Shown one piece after another: positions 34,513-43,300 of a stretch of DNA of 64,000 nucleotides. The stretch comes from Croceivirga sp. (GTDB lineage Bacteria > Bacteroidota > Bacteroidia > Flavobacteriales > Flavobacteriaceae), in NCBI GenBank assembly GCA_028284935.1, contig JANQQQ010000039.1, positions 186,001-250,000 on the forward strand, given 5' to 3'. The notes beneath the pieces were generated by a model. The model had not been told where the DNA came from. It searched no databases and saw only the letters and a list, made by a program, of their open reading frames with translations. Positions within the stretch are counted from its first letter, which is position 1; each line of letters starts with the position of its first letter. A program made the translations under genes and the position numbers.

Positions 34513-36075
34513 ATGGCACTACAAGGAATACAGTTCTTAAAAATTCAATTGCAGCAAAATTCTGCAAAAGGATTGGACGAAAGAATCAACGATGCATTCA
34601 TGCCCTTTGCGATATGGTGGGAAAATCTAATATTCTCACAGATAAGTATTCTAGGTGTTGGTATACCTGTTGTACTTCTCCTACTCCTTTCGGGAGCCCT
34701 GTTTTTTACCATCTACTTCGGATTTGTCAACATTAGATGTTTTCCCCTAGCCATTAATGTAGTGAGGGGCAAGTTTGATGATTTGGAAAAAGCAAAAGAC
34801 CCCTCAGGAAATCATCATATTGAAATGGAAAATTTAGGGGAAGTCAATCACTTCCAGGCATTGACTACAGCAGTATCGGGGACTGTTGGCCTCGGAAATA
34901 TTGCGATGGTTGCCGTGGCCATCTCAATTGGAGGGCCTGGGGCTACGTTCTGGATGATCATTGCAGGGCTATTGGGCATGTCCACGAAATTTGTGGAATG
35001 TACATTGGGAGTAAAATTTCGTGATATTGATCAAGCCGGGAATGTATATGGTGGCCCCATGTACTATCTATCGAAGGGACTCAAAGAAAAGGGACATACT
35101 ATGATTGGAAAAATTCTGGCGGCCCTATTTGCAGTGCTTTGCGTTGGGGCTTCCCTTGGCGGTGGCAATGCCTTTCAGACCAATCAAGCTGCTGCGCAAA
35201 TAATTTCTAGGTTTCATATTGAAAGTGAAAGTTCAGGAAGCGTCATAGGCGTCATTTTTGCTATTTTGGTGGGAATCGTCATTATTGGCGGTATCAAAAG
35301 AATTGCAAAAGTGACCGAAAAAATAGTGCCCTTTATGGCGGCACTTTATGTACTATCTGCCCTCTTTGTCCTTTTTATGAACTTGGATAAAATCGGTACG
35401 GCCCTGAACCTCATCTTTACTGAGGCTTTTACCCCACGGGCTACCATTACCGGAGGTTTTGTATCAGTGATGATACAAGGTTTTCGAAGGGCGGCGTTTT
35501 CCAATGAGGCCGGGGCAGGGTCTGCAGCCATTGCCCATTCCGCTGTAAAGACCAATTATGCCGCCTCTGAAGGTTTGGTTGGTTTATTGGAGCCTTTTAT
35601 CGATACTGTAGTTATTTGTACCATTACAGCATTGGTCATCATCATTTTTAATGTAGACGGGGGATTTGTTTATGGTGATGTTGTCAACCAACAAGTTTTA
35701 ATGGCAGATGGTGCTAGGGTAGGGGGCGTAAATCTAACTTCATTGGCTTTTGAAAATAGCCTCCCAGGATTTTCCTACGTTCTTGTTGTTGCTGTTGTAC
35801 TTTTTGCATTCTCTACCATTATTTCTTGGTCCTACTACGGATTGCAATCTTGGAAATACCTTTTCGGGCGCTCAAAATTTTCAGACTTGGTTTACAAAAT
35901 ACTGTTTTTGGTATTTACGGTTTTAGGAGCTGCCATTACCCTTGACGCCGTAATCAAATTCTCCGATGCCATGATTTTGGCATTGGTATTCCCCAATATC
36001 ATAGGCTTGTTTCTTCTTTTTCCAGAAGCAAAAAAAGAATTGGTAAAGTATCTTGAACTTATAAGGACAAAATAG
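34513..36075 (+). CDS. Sodium:alanine/glycine symporter (AGCS family)
   Basis: A 520-residue secondary transporter of the alanine-or-glycine:cation symporter family with about 11 membrane helices. The family signature is TAVSGTVGLGNIAMVAVAIS followed by GGPGATFWMIIAGLLGM and VECTLGVKFR. GGPMYYLSKGL, RRAAFSNEAGAGSAAIAHS and ISWSYYGLQSWKYLFG are also typical. It imports small neutral amino acids (D- or L-Ala, Gly) with Na+, suiting a marine organism. An N-terminal stretch of about 35 residues precedes the first helix. It is monocistronic and converges on the sugar dehydrogenase gene. Confidence 0.94.
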   Translation: MALQGIQFLKIQLQQNSAKGLDERINDAFMPFAIWWENLIFSQISILGVGIPVVLLLLLSGALFFTIYFGFVNIRCFPLAINVVRGKFDDLEKAKDPSGNHHIEMENLGEVNHFQALTTAVSGTVGLGNIAMVAVAISIGGPGATFWMIIAGLLGMSTKFVECTLGVKFRDIDQAGNVYGGPMYYLSKGLKEKGHTMIGKILAALFAVLCVGASLGGGNAFQTNQAAAQIISRFHIESESSGSVIGVIFAILVGIVIIGGIKRIAKVTEKIVPFMAALYVLSALFVLFMNLDKIGTALNLIFTEAFTPRATITGGFVSVMIQGFRRAAFSNEAGAGSAAIAHSAVKTNYAASEGLVGLLEPFIDTVVICTITALVIIIFNVDGGFVYGDVVNQQVLMADGARVGGVNLTSLAFENSLPGFSYVLVVAVVLFAFSTIISWSYYGLQSWKYLFGRSKFSDLVYKILFLVFTVLGAAITLDAVIKFSDAMILALVFPNIIGLFLLFPEAKKELVKYLELIRTK

Positions 36076-36113
36076 AACTAAGAATTACGCCGTTATGAAT
36101 GAAAGATCCTCAT

Positions 36114-37232
36114 CTATTTGGGGGTCAATTTAAAAATCCCCTTTCCCTCAATACCTACATAAATATAGCCATCTGGGCCTTGGTTGACACTTCGGACCCG
36201 TCCCATCCCATCCAATAACTTTTCGCGATAGGTCACTTTGTTATTTTCCAAAACCAAGCGCTCAAGATATTGAAAGGCCAAGGAACCAGCCAACACATTT
36301 CCCTTCCAGTCAGGATAGTTGTTCGAACTTACAATTTCAAGCCCTGAAGGGGCGATGGAAGGTACCCAATAATAGACAGGTTGCTCCATATTGGGCCGTG
36401 AGGTTTCATCGGTAATTTTTGTTCCACTATAATTGATACCGTAAGTAATTACTGGCCATCCATAGTTCTTCCCTTTTTTAACAATGTTGAGTTCATCACC
36501 ACCCCTGGGACCGTGTTCATGTACCCATATTTCCCCCGTTGTTGGATGTTTTGCCATACCTTGGGGGTTTCTGTGGCCATAGCTGAAAATTGCAGTTTTC
36601 GCACCTTTTTGATTTATAAAAGGGTTATCCTTCGGAATGCTTCCATCATCAAGTATTCTATAAATTTTTCCACCGTCCCGTGTAACATTCTGTGGATTTT
36701 CATCCCTACTCCCCCGATCTCCAACTGAGAAATAGAGGTGACCTTGGTCATCAAATTCAATTCGAGATCCAAAATGGTAAGGTTTACTGGTATTGGGACT
36801 GGCTTTATACAATACTTTTTGGTTGGACAGTTGATTTCCCTCCAATTTGGCGCGCATAATAGCGGTATTTGCACCCCTACCTTCTCCTTCAGGGGAGGAA
36901 TAGGAGAGGTATATCCATTGATTGCGCTCAAAATTAGGATGCAGCTTGACTTCCATTAAGCCTCCCTGACCCAGTACCTTAATCTCTGGCAGGCCTTTGA
37001 TTTCTATCTTTTTCCCGTCTTTAAAGTGAATGAGCTTTCCGGATTTCTCAGTGATTAAAAGGGAACCATCAGGAAGAAAATCAAATCCCCAAGGGATTTT
37101 CAAATCTGGAACGATCAATTCTGTGCTAATAGGGTCCTTTTCCGGAGTTTTTATGCTTTGATCTACAGTTTGGGCACATGCTTGAGAGAGCAGTACAACG
37201 AAAAAATAGGGGTAGATCATACACTTTTTCAT
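36114..37232 (-). CDS. PQQ-dependent sugar dehydrogenase (soluble aldose dehydrogenase family)
   Basis: A 372-residue exported six-bladed propeller of the soluble glucose/aldose dehydrogenase (Asd/YliI) family, which oxidises sugars using PQQ. A signal peptide (MKKCMIYPYFFVVLLSQACA) is present; cleavage after ACA is likely, and the Cys is not in a canonical lipobox. Motifs: LKIPWGFDFLPDGSLLITE, GLMEVKLHP, FGSRIEFDDQGHLYFSVGD, YGHRNPQGMAKHP (with the catalytic-type His) and HEHGPRGGDELN. No PQQ synthesis genes are nearby, so cofactor supply is unclear. It is divergent from the giant adhesin gene. Confidence 0.92.
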   Translation of the reverse strand: MKKCMIYPYFFVVLLSQACAQTVDQSIKTPEKDPISTELIVPDLKIPWGFDFLPDGSLLITEKSGKLIHFKDGKKIEIKGLPEIKVLGQGGLMEVKLHPNFERNQWIYLSYSSPEGEGRGANTAIMRAKLEGNQLSNQKVLYKASPNTSKPYHFGSRIEFDDQGHLYFSVGDRGSRDENPQNVTRDGGKIYRILDDGSIPKDNPFINQKGAKTAIFSYGHRNPQGMAKHPTTGEIWVHEHGPRGGDELNIVKKGKNYGWPVITYGINYSGTKITDETSRPNMEQPVYYWVPSIAPSGLEIVSSNNYPDWKGNVLAGSLAFQYLERLVLENNKVTYREKLLDGMGRVRSVNQGPDGYIYVGIEGKGIFKLTPK

Positions 37233-37388
37233 AATTTTATCGTTAAATGGAGTGAAATGCAGGTCGAATTGCGGTTTATTTCCGTTCGACCGGCATAAAG
37301 ATAATAAGCATTTTATACGATTAGATAATTACTATTAGGAATATTAGGCTCCCAAATCCCAGTATTCCTTAAAAACCAGACTTAACCT

Positions 37389-40300
37389 ATGCCTAAGAGC
37401 AATACAAGGCGACTGCTCTATTTCCTGCTATTGGTGTTCACATCAGCAATAGTTTCGTCGGCAGTGTTAAACAATGATTTTAAAAAAATCATTGCGGATT
37501 TTGGTATATCCAAAAATAAAGCTTCCGATTCAGAAAATTCTTCTTCTGTTTCACTGGATACTAAGAAGGTCAATCTTACGTCAGTTGCCATGCAACCCAT
37601 GTTTACCACCATTATTCAGGGAGCGGATGAAGAGGTGTCATGCACCAATAATGGATTTACCATTGCACGATTCAATTTATGTGGTGATTCTGATGATAGA
37701 ACCATCACTTTGGCAGGTAGTTACAGCAATGTGGAATGGCGGATAATAGATGCTGATTGTTCCTTTGATACGAACCAAGACTGCCCTGAGGCCACTACCA
37801 GTTGCTGGAACGACCCAAGCAATATAGTAAGTTCAACAGCTACTTTCAACCTTGATGCCAGTAGCATTCCCGCAGGTTCGGGAGCTGAGTTTCGAGTTGT
37901 GGCAGACGGACAACAATACTTCTTCAAGGTTAAAAAAAGTACAATTACCCAAACGTTTGTTAAGCGAGACTATATCTGTGGGGTCGATGGTCGTATTCAG
38001 ATTACTAATCTTTCAAGTGCTTATGAGTTTAGTATTGATGGTGGTCTAAATTGGCAAGCATCTCCAATTTTTGATGGGTTGGCTCCTGGCACGTATGTTG
38101 TGACCGCAAGACTTCAGAATACACCAAACACCTGTGAATACCCCTATGAACCTATAGTCATTGAACAGCTGGACATAGGCATTGATGTTGAGTTCACGGA
38201 TGCTCAGTGTTTTGGGGATACGGGAAGTATTCAAGTCACCGTAAATGATGTTCCCGGACCATTTAGATATACGCTTTTGGACGAAGTGGGCATCCCCATT
38301 GAATTTACCACTTTTATCACCACAAATCCATACACCTTTAGTGCGGTGGGGTTTGGTACCTACAGTGTCCAAGTGGAAACCCAACAATGTACTGGGGATA
38401 TTGCCAATGGAATTCCACCTCCCCAGCAAAGTCTTGATATTAATGGAAATCCAATAACCATAGGAGATGGAATAGTTCCTTTATCCGCTTCTACTGAGGT
38501 AAATGAAAGTCTGAGTTCGGAACCGGGATGTGGCTCTTCAACAGTAGACATCATCGTAAGGACTTCCGGAGGTACGGCCCCCTATACCTTTACCGTTAGT
38601 GATGGGGGCAATTCAGGGGGGTCATATACCACCCAAACCGTATATAACGTAAGCACTGCAGGTACGTATGATTTTACCATCACAGATGCCAATGGTTGTC
38701 TTATAACGGCATCTGCCAACGTACAGGAATTGACCCCACCAGATGTTACGGTTACTGGAATTGATGGGACCTGTACCAACGGTGGAGCTCGATTGGATAT
38801 TACTGTGGTTGATGCTAAGGGATATAACCTTTCCTTCAGGCCTACCCCAGCGGATCCTTGGAGCACAGACCCCTTACTTTCCGTTCCGGCCGGCACCTAT
38901 AACGCTATCCAAGTGCGCTATGAGCAAGGTGGTTTTAGCTGTTTTATCACCTTGCCAGATTCCATTACCGTCACTGAAACCGGTGCCATCAATGGTGCGG
39001 ACCCTATATGGGTAGATCTGACTTGCGATGGGGCTGGAGGAGTGAATGACGGATCCATAACCTTTCCTGGTACTTATTCCGGTGCTGGTGGGGGACCTTA
39101 TGAATTCAGTATTAACGGGACTGACTTTTTTACACAACAGACGTTTAATAATCTACCTGCGGGTACCTATACCCCCGCAGTAAGGAATGCTTCAGGATGT
39201 CGAAGGGATTTCACCGCGATTACCATCGCAAACGTTGATCCCCCTACCGATATCGATTTTGTTCAGAGTAATACCAACTGCGCGGCGAACACTTCAGATG
39301 TACAATTGACGCCAACTGCGAATAATCCTATTACGTTGTATGAAATCATTAGTCCGATAACAGCTAGCAATGCAACCGGTATTTTCACTGGGTTAACAAA
39401 CAATGTTAACCATGTTTTTAGAATTACTGATGCCAATAACTGTATCTATGAAGAAAGTTTTACTCCAGCGGTCATTAGCTCCATTCGTGCACGAGTGGGA
39501 TCTGGGGGCGATTTAAGGGTTTGTACTGGTGCTACTGATGGAAATGCTACATTTTTAGTGGATGGTTTTACGAATACGTATTCTTATACAGTCACTCCCG
39601 GTGGTTTTAGTGGCACTGGGGAAACCAATTTACAGGTGCCCATCACCAATTTAGGTGCCAACACCTACACCATTACGGTTACCGATGATGATACGGGCTG
39701 TACCGATACGGCAAGTGTTACCGTTGAAGAACCTACTACACCACTTACCTTGACTCCGGATGTAACGGACATGAGTTGTGCCAATAACAATATTGGTCGG
39801 GTAAGGGCTAATGCATCCGGTGGCTTTGGAGCGTATCGCTATGAATTGGAATGGCCCACACCTCCAGGAATTACTCAGGGGCCTAAAAGCGGTCGTACTT
39901 TTGGTAATCTTACCGCAGAGGGCACGTATACCCTTACGGTAACGGACGCAGAAGGATGTACGGCCTCAACAACTTTTAGCTTGAGTGCTGTTAATCCACC
40001 TACCATTGCTCTTGGAGCTGTGGATTATTGTTTCGGTCCAGGTGATGATGCCTCTATAGCGGTGAGTTCAACAGCGGGAACAGCTGCCGTGGGAACCCAT
40101 CAATACCGTATCAACGGAGGTGCCCTGCAAGGAAGCCCAACGTTCAATGGCCTAGTACCTGGAACGTACACCGTTGAAGTGGTCGATGGAAATAACTGTA
40201 CCGACCAACTCCAAGTAATTATCCCTCCCCAAGTTCAAATAGACTTGGATTTGGTAACTGAAATTCCGTGCGGAGGTAATGGAGCAATGGAAATCACCGT

Positions 40301-43300
40301 TAATGGAGGTGATATTTCAACCCTGGCGACTACCTCATATACTATTTATCTTGACGGAATACCGGTCACAGGCCATATAGGTCTGCCACTGCCCTCAAAC
40401 CCATTTAATTATACCGTTCCTCTGGGTAGTGATGGAGATTATACCGTTGAGGTCACTGATAATAATGGATGTACCAATACGTCACCTCCCTTGACCTTTA
40501 CCCCTCCTGTACCGATTTCGGCAACTGCGGATGCCGTTGGCCCAAGTTGTGGTGACCCCAACAGTGGGTATGTGGAAATCATTCCAGATGTATCTTCCGG
40601 TACCCCAGCATTTGAAGTCATTTTTGCACCCCTGGGAACTGGTTTGGTCGATAGCCCATTTGATGCGGCTCAGCCACTTGGATTCACCTACGGTTCGCAG
40701 ACCATTTATTCCGGTCTGCCCTCAGGGGATTACGAGTACATTGTCAAAGATGCTAGAAACTGTACCACGGGCGTGCTACAGATAACTGTAGCTGCCGACC
40801 CAACAAATCCGCCGGATGCAAGTGTTTCACCAGATCCCGCAGTTTGTCTTGCTGGTGTTGTTTCGGGCGGGATTACCATTAATTCAATTGCGGATGGTCG
40901 ACCTAATTTTATCATCATCGTTGAAGATATTTTTGGAAATGAATTTTTTAGGCAAGAAGATGTTGCTTTGGCCGATCTACCATTGACTATCAATGGTTTG
41001 GCCGAAGGGAATTACAATGTAATTACATTGGATTCCAGAGGATGTATCGACCAAGATCAGGTCAGTATAACCTCCACTACGGTTGATATTGTACCAACTA
41101 CGACACTACCTCTCATTTGTGATGATGCCGGGTTTACTTATTGCGTCGATATTGTCGGTGGTACCGGGCCTTTTGGAATTCGGAGAATTGAAGATCCATC
41201 GTTCACAGATTTGGGAGGTACACCACCAACGCCAAACCGATCGCACTGTTTTGCCAACATCCAATTTGGTCAATCATTTACGGTGGAAGTCATTGATTAT
41301 GCCACAAACTGTACGTATCAAGAACTCATTACCGTTCCGGACGGGCCATCAACGGTAGATGTTGATCTAAATGTTGGGGGAGCCACCTGTTTAGGTGATT
41401 TGGTCACTTTGGACTGGACAATTACCGGTACTACGGGAGCTACATTTTTTGTTGAAATCCAAAACTTGGATACGGGGGCAATCGTATTTACGGATGCCAC
41501 ATCCACTAGCACTACAGGTACCTTGGATGTTCCAGAAGGAGCATATGCCATAACGGTAGTTGACGACGGTGCCGGGGGTACGGAATGCTCGGACGGCGAT
41601 ACCGGTAATGCCATATTGGATTATCCCCGAGTTGATATTATTGACAATCAAAATGCCAATTGTAACGAATTGGGTCAGTTGACCTTTAGGGGCAGCGGGG
41701 GAACACCCTATGCTCCCGGCGTATTGCCCAATGATTCTCCCTATGAATATGCCGTGGTGCCCGCGGGAACTCCGCCTGGAGCTGGCGACTATGGTGTAGA
41801 GACCACCGTGGCTTTGCCTGGTTCCCTGGCACCAGGAACCGCCTATGACATTTGGGTACGTGATGCTCGAGGTTGTGAATTTCAAACTTCAGCAACAGTA
41901 GTTCAATTAGATCCTGATTTGCCTATACCTACCATTGTGGTAAACAATCAGTGTATTACGGGTACGCCTCCTGCCAGTTTCCAAATCGATGTGACCATGC
42001 CCCCCAATGTGGACAACCCTACATTTACTTTGGGCGGTCAAACCTTGGTTCCGGCATACGATGGAATCAATCCTACTACCGCTACATTTAGTGTACCGAG
42101 TATAGGCATATATGATGTGTATGTTATTGATGCCAATGGATGTGATATCCAAACTACTGCCGAGGTATTCCAGATTCTTTCCGCATCAGCGGATTTCTCC
42201 ACGGAACCAAGCTGTAACAATACCGATGGTGTGATTACGGTGACCCCCAATGGAGGTAGTGGCAACTTTACCTTTGAGTTGCGTGATGGAGCGGGAACAC
42301 CCACTGGTAATACAACAGGTGCGACCAGCGGCGTTTTTACCGGAATCGGTCCTGGGGATTATGAAGTGTTCATTAGGGATGACATTGCCAATGATGGAAG
42401 TGTATTCTGCGACTTCACCGTTGATGGCATCACGTTGGATGCCGCTACCCCGCCGGTCATTGCGGATATGGGTGAGAGTGATGTAAGCTGTAATGGACTT
42501 GACGATGGAAGTATCAGTGTGGTGCTAAATACCGGTTCCGATATCGACGGTATTTTGGAGTACCGTTTATATGACTCCGGCAATAATCAAATTAGCAGTA
42601 ATATTTCAGGTTCTTTCCCTGGACTTTCACCAGATACCTATCGCGTGGAGGTGGAGACCGATAGAGGTTGTATTGATGATCAAACCGTAGCCATTAATGA
42701 ACCTCCGGTATTTGAAATCACTGCTACTGATGAAACACTGGTCTGTGAAAATGGTACGAATCGCTTTAGTACCGCGACCATTACGGCAACTATTGTGGGA
42801 GCAAATGTTGGTAATGGAGCCCCATATGGGTATCGTATTGACCCAAGCGATAGCTATCAAAGCAGCCCTAGTTTTGATATTGTGGATAATGGAACGGACC
42901 AAACGATTACCATTTATGCCATAGATGCCAACGGATGTGAGGACAGCGTGACCATTACGGTGTTCGCCCCAACGGACGTATTACCAAGTCTTACCACCTT
43001 GAATGACTTGACCTGTGCAAATCCTGAGCGCGTCGAGATTTCTGTTGTCGGAACTTCCGATTTTACAGTGATCACTTCGGCGCCCTCGGGTAACACAGTG
43101 GCCAATGTTTCGGTAACCGGCGGTGGTACTGCAGTGATTGAACTACCAGTGGAAGGGGATTACTTATTTGAGGTTCAGGATGATAGCCCTAGTGGTTGTA
43201 GTTATCCATTGCCAAGGTACACCGTAGACCCACCCCTATACCCTTATATAACAGTTACCGAGGCCAGTCCCGTATTATGTTACGGGGACACCAACGGAAG

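Noticed and set aside
41391-41885. 164-residue minus-strand frame inside the giant adhesin
   Set aside because: It lies fully antisense to a clear SprB-repeat coding region and has low-complexity composition without any family. The same holds for the other antisense frames there.
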